From: a virus
Reading direction: 5' to 3' (one strand)
Length of the DNA stretch: 30,349 bases
Virus record (IMG/VR): IMGVR_UViG_3300020123_000431
Coordinates: 1 to 30,349 of that record
Positions within the stretch are counted from its first letter, which is position 1; the number at the start of each line of letters is the position of its first letter. Below the pieces are notes generated by a model that did not search any database, had not been told where the DNA came from, and was given only the letters and a program-made list of their open reading frames with translations. The translations under genes and the position numbers were made by a program. Shown here one piece after another: positions 6,901 through 14,880 of the stretch.

Positions 6901-8478
6901 AAGGTGAAGCTCCAGCAGGTCACGATGAATATCGACGATGCCTACAAGCAGCTGGGCGTCCAGTCCCTTCAATCCATTCGCGACTCGGCCGAGCTCGCAA
7001 AGACCGCGCTCGACAAGATCAACGCGGACACGAAGGCGTCGCTCTACGATCGGCTGCAGGCCCAGATCGCCTATAACGAAGACCAGTTCAAACTCCAGGT
7101 CGCAAGCGGCCAGCAGGTCGACGAGTTTCTGCGCGCGCAAAACACGATCGCGAAGCAACGGATCCAGGAGGCGCTCAGCGACCAGCAGAATATTTATCTG
7201 GCGTTCGCGCAGGTGATCAAAAACGTGTATGGCGCGATCCAGAACGATATCGCGGACGTGATTCTGGGCGCGAAGACGATGGGCCAGGCGTTCCAGGATA
7301 TCGCTCAGCAGATCGAGAAGGCGCTCGTCCAGTTCGTGATCAACAAGCTGCTTCTGACGCAGAAGACGCTCGACCAGCTCACGGACACGCTGCTCGGGTT
7401 CCTGAAGGACCTCGTCGGAGACTGGTCCACCTCGGGGGGGCTGCCGAATATTCCCGGCGGTCCTGGTCCGGGTGGCGGCGGTGGCGGTGGAACGGGCGGC
7501 GGTACCGGCGGTGGCGGGATCGGAGGCGCGACGGGCGGTGGGCTGCTCGGCAAGCTGTCCGACCTCACCAACGTTCTGAGCCTGATCGTCAACGTGATCT
7601 CGTCGATCGTCCAGGGGATCCAGGGCGCGCGCCAGATCACGCTCCTTGGGCGGATAGAGGAGTCCACGCGGCGCGCGGACATCGCGCTCGAACAGGGTCC
7701 CGAATCGATTTCGGAAAAGATCAAGGCTTACCTGCCCATGCTGCAGGGGCTGCTCGATTACATGTGGAACTTCCAGTCGACGATCCTGACCGGGATGTCG
7801 AGCGACCTCGATGGGATCGCCTCGGACGTAAACGCCAGCTACTGGAAGCTGGTCGATATCCTCGCGGCGATTCGCGCGGGCGGCAAGTCCGGCGGGTCGG
7901 CCTCGGCTGATAACCAGCCGCTCCCGGGTGCGCTGATCCCGGTGATCCCGCCCGATGTGTCCTCTGAATTTAAGTCGACGATGACGGCGTGGTCGAACGC
8001 TTACAGCGATATGGCGCAGTCTGCCAATAAGCTCTCCGAAGCGATCCCGGTCGCCCTCGGCGCAGTGTACTCGGTCGCGGCATCGACCACTCAGGCGGCA
8101 ACCGCGGTCACGGAGGCCGTCGCCGCGATCGAGACCGTTTCTTCGGTGGCGGGCGTCATGGCGCTCGCCGAGGCGCTGGGACCGTCCGCGCCGGGGCCAT
8201 CCGGGACGCCTTCCCTCGGCCCGCTCGCGCTCGCTGAGCCTATCGTTGCGCCCGCGGTGACCGCCTATATCGAGCAGTCGCAGGGCGGCCCGCTCGCTGT
8301 GCCCTCGCCCTACGGTTTGCGGGCCGTTCCTGAGATCGCCACGCCCGGTGGTTCGGTCGTGATACAAACAACAGTGAGCCAACCGGTCGTGCTGGACAAT
8401 CCGACGCTCCGCAATCTGATGTCGGAAATGCAGCGAATGTTCAACGACTCGCTGCGCCAGGCTGGTTTGATGCGATAG
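3910..8478 (+). CDS. Tape measure protein with five tandem ~84-residue repeats
   Basis: This 1522-residue protein sets tail length and is ejected with the DNA. Residues 120-270 match the pattern of the phage minor tail/TP901 tape-measure core (conserved 'S-x-x-FGP-LREAGI-FDQAALMIG-LA--G' arrangement). Residues 369-440 are strongly hydrophobic, with likely membrane-spanning helices. Residues 672-1095 contain five tandem repeats, each beginning A-F/L/Y-x-x-LG/FG (residues 672, 756, 843, 927, 1011; spacing 84, 87, 84, 84). A Gly/Pro-rich hinge follows at about 1183-1210. At about 0.15 nm per residue the tail would be roughly 230 nm. The GTG start overlaps the previous stop by four bases. Confidence 0.93.
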   Translation: MSRTVGDLLLRIGADQAAFQTLRDQLQGGRESVADFVKATEALSLNFDRAFTAPLEHAAEALVEFANQFQEASNILIRNTGAMGDELAKLDESVRTVLGHVDETSTEVATTVALLASRFSLTGEELDHLSEKMLDFAQATGGDVNGTVSETVKIFSQWSVATADQVDKLNELMRVAQASATPVIEIEQSLAQFGPALREAGIGFDQAALMIGNLAKSGVDLAPTLGGIQKALGALGKAGLQDPLEGLQLLADKIKNATSEGQAFGIGASAFGKGAASMVEAIRSGKLSFDDFAGSLKLSDNEISKVADTVKTLGETWNEVWNKISLAFKPFADALASAIRDLLKAAEPLIAWVKGIGESFAQLDPVTKNIIIGFAALIASIGPLAGIIAAAGFAFETFMGVMAPFAAIVSGPLLVPGLIAIGVAIAAWAIYEAVTKISKLRTELESLYDLQSRGVVATADQADQIKLLTGVIDKYNSSLDRAKSGAKQIEVSPFTPGGQALTPTEYLKALQQAVDGIGGVSAGLKGMKAAIADVDTSFAASGSKINLSIDTIGATQTRAGDAARKWSAATSGAVDQVLEKFSAMKQVEEQIKKLQEVVGAESLPIKKLQLEDLQRRAFAPTQQDADNQWLAYFDEVIKLNRAAAIQSSDDTLEAAANLRTKLKEAGMDTQQAFSLLGVTSQADIDRQVEEVNVAYARIYQSQSATDGDRTRALIANREKVIALWRQTGQQIADDDILTLEKMKAEWAAATQDIGRALSTLGISSVDQVENNLSVVSAALDKIRESVEAGKATQLDADNAEIASLQKKAQQFAAIGKAMSDEETARLAQLLAQRQQATFTTQSAFQFFGIPSQQDFDNTIGTIEAAYRKIAESGVASEQQLNAARAGELQKMIDEYRKAGRTVTDDMLTEWKDRTAAAQRAALDIDQAFKILGTVSTTDATNQIKLLDAAFDKLANDASVSAGQLQAALVSKLQGTIDELRKAGTAASDELVHQLDQAKVKLQQVTMNIDDAYKQLGVQSLQSIRDSAELAKTALDKINADTKASLYDRLQAQIAYNEDQFKLQVASGQQVDEFLRAQNTIAKQRIQEALSDQQNIYLAFAQVIKNVYGAIQNDIADVILGAKTMGQAFQDIAQQIEKALVQFVINKLLLTQKTLDQLTDTLLGFLKDLVGDWSTSGGLPNIPGGPGPGGGGGGGTGGGTGGGGIGGATGGGLLGKLSDLTNVLSLIVNVISSIVQGIQGARQITLLGRIEESTRRADIALEQGPESISEKIKAYLPMLQGLLDYMWNFQSTILTGMSSDLDGIASDVNASYWKLVDILAAIRAGGKSGGSASADNQPLPGALIPVIPPDVSSEFKSTMTAWSNAYSDMAQSANKLSEAIPVALGAVYSVAASTTQAATAVTEAVAAIETVSSVAGVMALAEALGPSAPGPSGTPSLGPLALAEPIVAPAVTAYIEQSQGGPLAVPSPYGLRAVPEIATPGGSVVIQTTVSQPVVLDNPTLRNLMSEMQRMFNDSLRQAGLMR
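5923..7192 (+). repeat. Five tandem protein repeats encoded in the tape measure gene
   Basis: Repeat units start at 5923, 6175, 6436, 6688 and 6940 (252, 261, 252 and 252 bases apart). Each encodes A-[FLY]-x-x-[LF]-G-x-x-S, a helix with [AY]-x-[KR]-I or similar, then a Leu/Gln helix, and (in most copies) [TA]-x-[SD]-[DE] before the next unit. DNA identity is low, so the repeats are old and selected at protein level. One unit would account for about 12-13 nm of tail. Confidence 0.8.
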
Positions 8479-8488
8479 GAGGGGTTTG

Positions 8489-8731
8489 ATGGACGTCTCC
8501 ACGATGTCGATTCCGGAGCTTCACGCGGCGCACCAGGCGCGCGACCAGAGCGTGCAGCAGCTGCGCCAGGAAATGGGCGCTATCCACGACGAGATTTGCC
8601 GGAAGGAAAGCCTCGCGCGGGTGCCCTCCGATCCCCGACTCCTGCAGGGTATGTCGGTCCCAACCGACGAAGGGGCGCTGCGCGCGCTCTACGCGAAGCT
8701 GAAGGCCCAGTTTGAAGGGAAAAAGGAGTAA
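8489..8731 (+). CDS. Small coiled-coil hypothetical protein in the tail module
   Basis: This 80-residue protein starts at ATG 8489 with a strong ribosome site AGGAGGGG (8477-8484). Its first half (residues 8-40) is a charged, heptad-like helix rich in Gln, Glu and Arg; the second half has RVPSDPRLLQGM followed by another helix. I do not recognise a family. It lies immediately after the tape measure gene and 5 bases before the next gene's ribosome site, so it is transcribed with the tail-tip genes. A role in tail tip assembly is possible from position only. Confidence 0.6.
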   Translation: MDVSTMSIPELHAAHQARDQSVQQLRQEMGAIHDEICRKESLARVPSDPRLLQGMSVPTDEGALRALYAKLKAQFEGKKE

Positions 8732-8733
8732 CC

Positions 8734-9321
8734 GTGTCGAACGGAATCTATCTCAACGGTCGCAAGCACTTCCTGCAGGGCGACGTCGCCTGGCTTACCG
8801 ACAATATCAAGGCGGTGCTGATCGACACGGCGATCTACACGCGCGATCTCACGAACGACGAGTTTCTTACCGCGATCGCTTCCGGAGCGCGCATTGCGAC
8901 GTCTGGAAACCTGGCTTCCAAAACCTCGACCGCCGGCACCGCGGACGCTGCCGATATCACGTGGACCGCTGTTTCGGGAGCGCAGGCTTCGCAGATCGGC
9001 GTCTACAAAGACACTGGTACCGCCGGCACGAGCGCGCTGCTCGTCAACTACGATACGGCGACCAATCTTCCGGTCACGCCCAACGGCGGCGACATTCAGT
9101 GCCAGTGGGATAACGGCACCAACAAAATGTTCACGTTGATGGAGGGACTTTCGCCCGAGACCTGCCGCGACCTGGTCGGGGAGCTGTCGCGCGCGGCCTG
9201 GCGCGAGCTGCGCGATCGCGTCCATCGGTGGCTTAAGGGGCTGGGCGTTCCCGCCGAGTTCGACCGTCCGATGGGGCGGATCTGGATTCCGGCGCCCCGC
9301 GTGATCATTCAGCCGAGTTAA
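8734..9321 (+). CDS. Conserved tail-associated protein with C-terminal extension
   Basis: This 195-residue protein starts at GTG 8734 with AAAGGAG five bases upstream. Residues 1-135 follow a pattern I know from phage tail-region hypothetical proteins. That pattern has 'FL-GD--WLTDNIK-VLID', 'FL--I--GARIATSGNLASKT', '-VSG--A--IGVYKDTGTAGTS-LL', and 'LPVTPNGGDI---WDNG-NK-F-L'. It is beta-rich and probably a virion component of the distal tail. Residues 136-195 are a separate, mostly helical, basic segment starting MEGLSPETCRDLVGEL, which I do not associate with the family and which may be a later fusion. The exact structural role is not known to me. Confidence 0.65.
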   Translation: MSNGIYLNGRKHFLQGDVAWLTDNIKAVLIDTAIYTRDLTNDEFLTAIASGARIATSGNLASKTSTAGTADAADITWTAVSGAQASQIGVYKDTGTAGTSALLVNYDTATNLPVTPNGGDIQCQWDNGTNKMFTLMEGLSPETCRDLVGELSRAAWRELRDRVHRWLKGLGVPAEFDRPMGRIWIPAPRVIIQPS

Positions 9322-9327
9322 TACGCG

Positions 9328-10590
9328 ATGGCGATCCAGACCTATGCCGCGACCGCTGACGTCGTCGGAACTGTAGCTGCGACGTTCAATATCGGTTCGT
9401 CGAACGACCAGCTGCAGATCACGATCGACGGCGGGAGCCCGCAGACCTTCACGCTCACGCACGGGGCGACGCGGACCGCGGCGAACATCGTGACCGACCT
9501 TGCCGGCTTGACCGGCGCCACAGCGAGCGCTTTCGGCAACCTGGTCCGGATCACCACGACAAGCGGCAACGGTGCGTCGAGCTCGATCGCGTTCGGGTCG
9601 CCTTCAAACAATGCGAACGCGACGCTTGGTTTTTCGGGCACGACGACCGGATCCGCGCGAGTCAATACCACCTTCACCGGCGCCTCGATCCAGAACATCA
9701 TCGACGGGATCGAGACCGCGCTTCTCTCAGCCGGCTGGACTACGGTAAGCGGGCACGGCACCACCAACCTGCTCATGCAGAGCGGTCTTACGCCTAACCC
9801 GCAAAACCTGCAGATGCGGCTTCGGGTGAAATCGAACTCGGGCAACTGCGCGACGTGCTCGATTGAAAACGTCGCCGGCACGAAGACCTCGACGAACTCG
9901 ACCACCGCCGGATTGATGCTCAACCCGGGCGCGGCGAAGACCTTCCGCGTGATTGCCAACAAGTACCAGGGCTTCGTGTTCACGAGCTCGGTCAACACCT
10001 CGCGCGAGTTCGTATGCTTCGGAGTCCCCGCTCTGCCCGGCCCGCTGCAGGGTGTAATTACCGAGTGCATCTGGGGATCGGGCAACGCGATTTCGGACAC
10101 CGATACCTCGAATCGCGACAGCTTCCGCGTCGCGCTTTCAGCCGATGGAACCTCGGGCAACGTGACGGGCAATAACATCGGCAACCAGGCGTTCATTCTG
10201 AACGGCACCCTCCTCGAGGTGAATAACAACACCTTCACCGGCGGCGGGAATAACGCGGGCAACGCCGCGCTGCGCCTGGCAACGACCGCCGGCGCGCGCA
10301 TGGTCGCAACAAACAGCAGCCCCAACCAGACCGGGGGCGGCGTCAAGTGGCACGACGACGAGAGCTTCATCGTCGACGCGATCATCTGTTTTGGAATCTC
10401 GGGCCAGTCGGACGAGGCGAAGGCGCGCGGCTATATTTGGGACGCGGCGATCATTACCGAGTCGTTCACCGCGGACTCGACGACCAGCTTCTCCGATGGC
10501 ACGGCCACCCAGAACTGGTTCAACATCACCAGCTCGAACGCCGGCGTCCAGGGTGTCGCCCGAGGGTCGCTCTTTTTGATCGTGCCGTAG
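9328..10590 (+). CDS. Putative tail structural/tip protein
   Basis: The 420-residue protein is Thr/Ser/Asn/Gly-rich and predicted to be almost entirely beta, typical of tail fibre or tip proteins. Residues 15-110 (F-x-I-G-x-x-x-D-x-L-x-I-T-I-D-G, then ...T-L-T-H-G-x-T-R-T-A...I) resemble the repeat domain inserted in flagellin and flagellar hook-cap proteins. The remainder has repeated short strands and an 'IICFG' segment near residue 352. No enzymatic motif is visible. It lies between the conserved tail protein at 8734 and the hub at 10603, so a distal-tail position is likely. The ATG at 9328 lacks a good ribosome site and lies 7 bases after the previous stop. Confidence 0.5.
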   Translation: MAIQTYAATADVVGTVAATFNIGSSNDQLQITIDGGSPQTFTLTHGATRTAANIVTDLAGLTGATASAFGNLVRITTTSGNGASSSIAFGSPSNNANATLGFSGTTTGSARVNTTFTGASIQNIIDGIETALLSAGWTTVSGHGTTNLLMQSGLTPNPQNLQMRLRVKSNSGNCATCSIENVAGTKTSTNSTTAGLMLNPGAAKTFRVIANKYQGFVFTSSVNTSREFVCFGVPALPGPLQGVITECIWGSGNAISDTDTSNRDSFRVALSADGTSGNVTGNNIGNQAFILNGTLLEVNNNTFTGGGNNAGNAALRLATTAGARMVATNSSPNQTGGGVKWHDDESFIVDAIICFGISGQSDEAKARGYIWDAAIITESFTADSTTSFSDGTATQNWFNITSSNAGVQGVARGSLFLIVP

Positions 10591-10602
10591 GAGGCGCGCC
10601 CG

Positions 10603-13320
10603 GTGCCTCTTACCGTTCAAAAGATCACCACCTTCCAGAGGGCGGCATACGATATCGCCGGTCCAACGGCGACTTCCACTTTTACTCTCAGCTCGAAAAC
10701 AGCGAAGGGCGGCTATGGAATCGTGGGCCGGTTCCAGCTCCGCAACTCGATGCTGGCTCCTTACCGGACCCGCCGGCAGGTTCTTTTTGACCGGACCGCC
10801 TACGATATCGCCGGTCCGACGGCGACTTCCACTTTCACGCTGAGCTCGAAGACGGCGAAGGGCGGCTATGGGATCCTGGGCCGGCACCAGTTTCGTGCGT
10901 CCATGCTGCGCGTCGTCTTCGACGTCGCGATGGTTCCGGATGGAATTGCTTCGGGCTTCGCGGCGGGCACGCCGATCGTTCTTCCGACCCAAATTCTCAG
11001 CCCCGGTGGGATCGCGTCAGGCTTTGCCGCCGGCACGGCGTTTCTCAAGGTCCCGCTTACGACCACCGGGATCGCGAGCGGCTTCGCGGCGGGCACGCCC
11101 TTTGTGGCGCCTTCCTGGATTGTTGCGCCTGGCGGCATTCCAACCAGCTTCGCCGCCGGAAACCAGCTCGTTGCTCCCACGCAGCAGCTCGTCATCAATG
11201 GCGATATCTTTTCCGGAGTCCGGATCGGCGTTCCACTGATCGCGGGTGGCAACCCGCAGCCCGCCGGCATTCCTTCGAGCTTTGCCGCCGGCGACCCTAG
11301 CGTCTTTGAGACCCAGCTCGTCGCGCCCTCGGGCGTCCCTACGAGCTTCGCTGCAGGGCTGCCGCTCGTCCGTCTGGTCCAGACCATCCAAACGCCGACC
11401 GGGATCGCGTCAGGCGTCGCGCTGGGCCATCCTGCGGTGAACGGCGCGGTCCAACGCGTCATCGTCTCGCAGTCGATCGGCCCGCCCGATATCGGAATCC
11501 CGAGGCTCAACGGCGGCCGCCAGTCGCTCCAGTGCTTCATTGCCGGCGTCGACGTCACCGACTTCTTCCGCGTCGAAATCGCTGCAGTCGCTTCGCAGAC
11601 GATCGGGCGCTGGACGTTCACCTTCGACTTGTTCACCCGCGGCGGCGCGGACCTGTCGTGGATCCAGCTGGGGCACCCGGTGCTCGTCCAGGAGTTCGGC
11701 GTCAAGGTTTTCGCCGGCTGCATCGCGGACATTGTCGCGGTCCCGACCATTTCAACGCCGGGTGCGATCTTCTACCACATCACCGCGAACGATAAGACCG
11801 GCATCTGCGACCACCGCCTCGTTGCGCCGATCATTTATCCGGCGGCTGCCGACGCGGCCGACGTCATTCGCGCGGTGCGCGACTCCTCGCTCAACGGCGA
11901 AGGCATCACCACTAACGGCGTTCCTGCGTCGCTGGGAGCGCTTGGCGCCGACCTGCCGATCAACTGGGAGTCGGTCACTTCGGTTTATGACCGCATCGCG
12001 ACCTCGACCGGTACGGTGTGGTGGGTCGATATCAACGGCGACCTTCACTTCTCCTCGCTCGTCTCGCTTGAGGTGGTTCCGTTCGAGATCACGGACACGA
12101 GCGGCAACTATCGCAACCTGAGCGTTCGCCAGACGCTCCAGGATTATTTGAACCGCCAGGTGGTCGTCTCGAACCTGACGGTCGTGCCCGAAGGATCGGG
12201 AGCCGGCGCTTCGGGCCCGGTCACCACGGAAACCTACGTCTTCGGACCGAACGGCCAGCAAGCCGCGTTCAATGCCGGCCTCGCGTTCGGCTACATCCTG
12301 CTCAGCTTGCCGCTTCGTGCGATCGTCAGCTTCAAGATCAACGGACTCGCAAAGCTGGTCTATTCGATCAACGACGCCGCGGCGCCGGCATACGGGTCGG
12401 TCGAAGCCTGGTATTACTTCGGCAGTCCGCAGGGCGGTGGCCAGATGCTATTCCCTGGATTCCTCGACGTCCACAACGGCGACACGGTCGAGATTCAATA
12501 CGTGCCGCTTACCCAGAGTTCGGCTGTGACCGAGGGCGACGCGCTCGACCCGAGCATCCCGCCTGGCGCGACGCTCAAGCTGTGCGGGAGCGGCCGCTAT
12601 GAAGCCGCCGAACAGGTGAAGGATATTTCCCTGCGATCGGACCTCGAGGCGATCGCGCGCGCGCTTCTCGATCGCAAGGGGGGTATTCCCACGATCGTCA
12701 GCTTCGAGTTTGACTTCCACGGCGCTGCGCCAGGGAAGCTGGTCCGCGTCGACCGTCCGGACGTGGGCGTAAGCAACCGAATGCTAATGATCACCTCGGT
12801 TTCGGGGAAGGCGATGTTTGCGGAGCTCGGGCCCGGGAATCGCTGCAGCTTCCGGTGGACCGTGACCGCGCGGTCAAACCACGACCCGGGCAATACGCTC
12901 AAGTGGACGGAACGCCTCGTGCGGCGCACCGAGCAGGCGCGTCCGATCATTCGCGACGAAACCGCGAGCTGGGTGATTTCGCCCGATGGCTCGGCGATCG
13001 CGAATGGCGTTCCCCTTGGCAATCCGCGGCCGGTTAAACGCACGGGGCGCCTAACCGAGCTGACGATTCAAACCGGAGTCACAAGCGTCGATCAGGATCT
13101 GACGGTCACCCTCTTCAACGGGTCGGGCGCGGCCCTCGGTCAGGTGACTCTGCCGGCGGCGGCGGCCATCTTCTTCCAGTTCACGTTCCTGTTTGGCGAC
13201 TCCAATCCGATCTACGTCTTCGGCGGCGATAATCTGTCGATCCAGGCGGTCACGCGCGATACGGGTCCTTCGCCCTCACCGGCTTCCAATATCACGTTCA
13301 CCGCGAGCTGGGAGTACTGA
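10603..13320 (+). CDS. Tail hub/tip protein with N-terminal tandem repeats
   Basis: This 905-residue protein starts at GTG 10603 behind TAGGAGG. Its N-terminus has two copies of a 51-residue unit (residues 13-51 and 64-102) containing YDIAGPTATSTFTLSSKT. Then come about eight 20-23-residue repeats with G-[IV]-[AP]-[ST]-[GS]-F-A-A-G (first residues 114, 136, 156, 178, a diverged one near 201, 222, 244, 267). Residues 305-800 have the alternating strand pattern and 'SLRSDLEAIARALLDRKGG...PGKLVRVDRP' layout of baseplate or tail hub proteins (gpD/gp27-like), which close the tail tube and anchor fibres. The last 90 residues look like a beta-sandwich, perhaps carbohydrate-binding. The hub assignment is by pattern. 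Confidence 0.65.
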   Translation: MPLTVQKITTFQRAAYDIAGPTATSTFTLSSKTAKGGYGIVGRFQLRNSMLAPYRTRRQVLFDRTAYDIAGPTATSTFTLSSKTAKGGYGILGRHQFRASMLRVVFDVAMVPDGIASGFAAGTPIVLPTQILSPGGIASGFAAGTAFLKVPLTTTGIASGFAAGTPFVAPSWIVAPGGIPTSFAAGNQLVAPTQQLVINGDIFSGVRIGVPLIAGGNPQPAGIPSSFAAGDPSVFETQLVAPSGVPTSFAAGLPLVRLVQTIQTPTGIASGVALGHPAVNGAVQRVIVSQSIGPPDIGIPRLNGGRQSLQCFIAGVDVTDFFRVEIAAVASQTIGRWTFTFDLFTRGGADLSWIQLGHPVLVQEFGVKVFAGCIADIVAVPTISTPGAIFYHITANDKTGICDHRLVAPIIYPAAADAADVIRAVRDSSLNGEGITTNGVPASLGALGADLPINWESVTSVYDRIATSTGTVWWVDINGDLHFSSLVSLEVVPFEITDTSGNYRNLSVRQTLQDYLNRQVVVSNLTVVPEGSGAGASGPVTTETYVFGPNGQQAAFNAGLAFGYILLSLPLRAIVSFKINGLAKLVYSINDAAAPAYGSVEAWYYFGSPQGGGQMLFPGFLDVHNGDTVEIQYVPLTQSSAVTEGDALDPSIPPGATLKLCGSGRYEAAEQVKDISLRSDLEAIARALLDRKGGIPTIVSFEFDFHGAAPGKLVRVDRPDVGVSNRMLMITSVSGKAMFAELGPGNRCSFRWTVTARSNHDPGNTLKWTERLVRRTEQARPIIRDETASWVISPDGSAIANGVPLGNPRPVKRTGRLTELTIQTGVTSVDQDLTVTLFNGSGAALGQVTLPAAAAIFFQFTFLFGDSNPIYVFGGDNLSIQAVTRDTGPSPSPASNITFTASWEY
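10639..10908 (+). repeat. Direct DNA repeat, two ~115-base copies 153 bases apart
   Basis: The stretches at about 10639-10753 and 10795-10908 are near-identical copies, differing mostly at third codon positions (shared core TACGATATCGCCGGTCC). They encode the duplicated YDIAGPTATSTF unit of the tip protein. The high DNA similarity indicates a recent duplication or ongoing gene conversion, in contrast to the old repeats of the tape measure gene. Confidence 0.85.
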
Positions 13321-14523
13321 GTGATCGAGGCGGTCGACACTTTTTACACGACGCAGTTTGAATCGGCGGGCCTCCGCTACGAGGTCAATTCGGACATCTT
13401 CGCGCAGGGCGTAATGATCGATGGGCCGCCCGGCGGTCCCTCCGCGCGTCCGATCGGGCGCTCCTTCTGGATCTTCAACACCGGCTTTTCTAAAGCGGAA
13501 TACACCCGCTTCCTCGTGCCGCGCGACACCTGGTTCATCAACCTCTGGTTTCGCTCGCTGGTGGCCGCGACGGGCCCGCAAGTCCAGGTCTGGCGCGACG
13601 TCGAGTGGTACCGGATCCAGGATGCGACGGGAACGGTGTTTTCGATTCGCCTCCGGACGGATGGCCGGATTGAGTTCAAACGCTGGGACGGCACGGTGGT
13701 CTTAACGATCGGCCCCTATCCGGTGGGCGAGTGGCACGCCCTGCAGTTGAAGCTCGTCTTCGACGTGGCGCACGGCGCCTGGGTGGTGAAGATCGACGGC
13801 ATCGTCGTCGGGAGCGACACAAACGTCAATCTGACGGCGCGCAAGCCCGATCGCTTCACGCATCGCTGGACGGCTTCGGGTGGATTGAATCTCGCGCACT
13901 ACGTGATCAATAACGCGGTCGGGCCGGCGAACAATGACTTTCTCCCCTATCCCTGGTGGACCTGGCGCGTCGCGCCGGCGCTCGATCTGACCTCGAGCTG
14001 GGCGTCGAACGGTCCCTACTCGCGCGCGTTTGCGGTGGGTGACGACAAATCGAACCTCTACCACACGTGGCCCGATGGGAACCAGACCTACATCCAGCCG
14101 AACTTCCCTGGCGCTCTCTCGCTTTTCCGGATGGGAGAAAGCAAGTGCTTCGGACGGAACCTGGCGGTCGCGGCCACCGTGTGCGCGATCGGCCTCGTCC
14201 CCGACCAGGAGCTTTCACTCGTCGTAAGAGAAGCTCTCACGGTTCATCCGATCGGCGCGCCCCAGGCGCTGCGCAACTGGACGTCGCCACTTGCGCAGAC
14301 CGCGGACCTCCTCAACTACAGGCAGTATCAGCAGATCAGCGAAAAGTCGGACGAGACCGGATCCATCTGGCTCGATGGCGATATCGAGCGCGCGGCCTGG
14401 GGCTTCCAGGCAGGCAATTTCAGCATGCAGCTGCGGGCGACCGAGTTCTATTTGGAGCGTGTAACGACCACGTCGCCGGCGGTCTCTCACTCGTGTGGGC
14501 AGCTTGGCACTTACGCTTTTTGA
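13321..14523 (+). CDS. Lectin-like (concanavalin A/LamG-type) tail tip protein
   Basis: The 400-residue protein starts at GTG 13321 immediately after the hub stop. Residues 45-165 show the strand order and landmarks of a LamG/concanavalin-like jelly roll: 'W-F-I-N-L-W-F-R', 'V-F-S-I-R-L-x-x-D-G-R-I-E-F', 'G-E-W-H-A-L-Q-L-K-L' and 'V-V-K-I-D-G-I-V-V-G'. Such domains in phage tails bind host surface sugars. Residues 200-400 are also beta-rich and Trp-rich and may form a second module. It is the last large protein of the tail cassette, the usual place for a receptor-binding or host-range component; that role is inferred. Confidence 0.6.
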   Translation: MIEAVDTFYTTQFESAGLRYEVNSDIFAQGVMIDGPPGGPSARPIGRSFWIFNTGFSKAEYTRFLVPRDTWFINLWFRSLVAATGPQVQVWRDVEWYRIQDATGTVFSIRLRTDGRIEFKRWDGTVVLTIGPYPVGEWHALQLKLVFDVAHGAWVVKIDGIVVGSDTNVNLTARKPDRFTHRWTASGGLNLAHYVINNAVGPANNDFLPYPWWTWRVAPALDLTSSWASNGPYSRAFAVGDDKSNLYHTWPDGNQTYIQPNFPGALSLFRMGESKCFGRNLAVAATVCAIGLVPDQELSLVVREALTVHPIGAPQALRNWTSPLAQTADLLNYRQYQQISEKSDETGSIWLDGDIERAAWGFQAGNFSMQLRATEFYLERVTTTSPAVSHSCGQLGTYAF

Positions 14524-14538
14524 AGTAGATCTTCTCGA

Positions 14539-14544
14539 TACAAT
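14539..14544 (+). promoter_or_regulatory. Candidate leaderless -10 element for the gene at 14552
   Basis: TACAAT (14539-14544) is followed after 7 bases by ATG 14552, with no Shine-Dalgarno sequence between. A T-rich hexamer TTTTTG (14517-14522) lies 16 bases upstream as a poor -35. Confidence 0.4.
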
Positions 14545-14551
14545 CGTTTCG

Positions 14552-14821
14552 ATGGAACACACCGTGGTCGAACGTCTGCACATCGCTGTGGTCGATTTAA
14601 CCAAGGTCCTGGAGCGCCGTTTAGACGATCACGATCTGCTGATCAAAATGGCGACGCGTCAGGAAGTCATGCACGAGGAAATGAGCACGATCCACCGCGA
14701 GCAGCTGATCAACAAAAAAGAGCAGGACTCACGCCTCGCCGCCGTCGAACGAAAGATTTTCTATGCGGCGGGCGCGGTCGCGATGCTCGTCGGGCTGCTG
14801 AAGATGCTGGGCAAATTCTAA
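14552..14821 (+). CDS. Coiled-coil protein with C-terminal membrane helix (possible XhlA-like holin)
   Basis: The 89-residue protein starts at ATG 14552. Residues 5-65 form a long charged helix with heptad character (VVERLHIAVVDLTKVLERRL, later EQDSRLAAVERK). Residues 69-86 are a single hydrophobic segment, IFYAAGAVAMLVGLLKML, ending with a Lys. A coiled coil followed by one C-terminal membrane helix is the layout of XhlA-type haemolysin/holin accessory proteins, which help endolysin reach the wall. Its position just after the tail cassette agrees with a lysis gene. A tail-associated membrane protein is the main alternative. It appears to be transcribed from its own leaderless promoter. Confidence 0.5.
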   Translation: MEHTVVERLHIAVVDLTKVLERRLDDHDLLIKMATRQEVMHEEMSTIHREQLINKKEQDSRLAAVERKIFYAAGAVAMLVGLLKMLGKF

Positions 14822-14845
14822 GGCGTTCCCCCGACTCCCCCCGGT

Positions 14846-14875
14846 TTGACAAGCGCCCGCCCTGTGGAATAGAGT
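14846..14875 (+). promoter_or_regulatory. Promoter of the long accessory operon
   Basis: A perfect -35 TTGACA (14846-14851), an 18-base spacer and TAGAGT (14870-14875, four of six to consensus) form the best sigma-70-type promoter in the window. Transcription should begin near 14882, leaving only 3-4 bases before ATG 14886. The mRNA is thus leaderless or nearly so. It heads the run of overlapping genes from 14886 to 22370. Confidence 0.7.
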
Positions 14876-14880
14876 TAGGC

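Noticed and set aside
7456-7530. G-rich stretch as a possible regulatory or G-quadruplex element
   Set aside because: It encodes the Gly-rich hinge of the tape measure protein; codon choice explains the G richness.
6460-8502. A 680-codon open frame on the minus strand
   Set aside because: It lies wholly inside the tape measure gene in a GC-rich sequence and its translation is Arg/Leu/Asp-rich without domains; it is a shadow of the + strand gene.
10942-11430. Regular 60-70-base spacing that could suggest a CRISPR-like array
   Set aside because: The repeats are in-frame protein repeats with diverged DNA, inside a long gene; there are no identical repeats or unique spacers.
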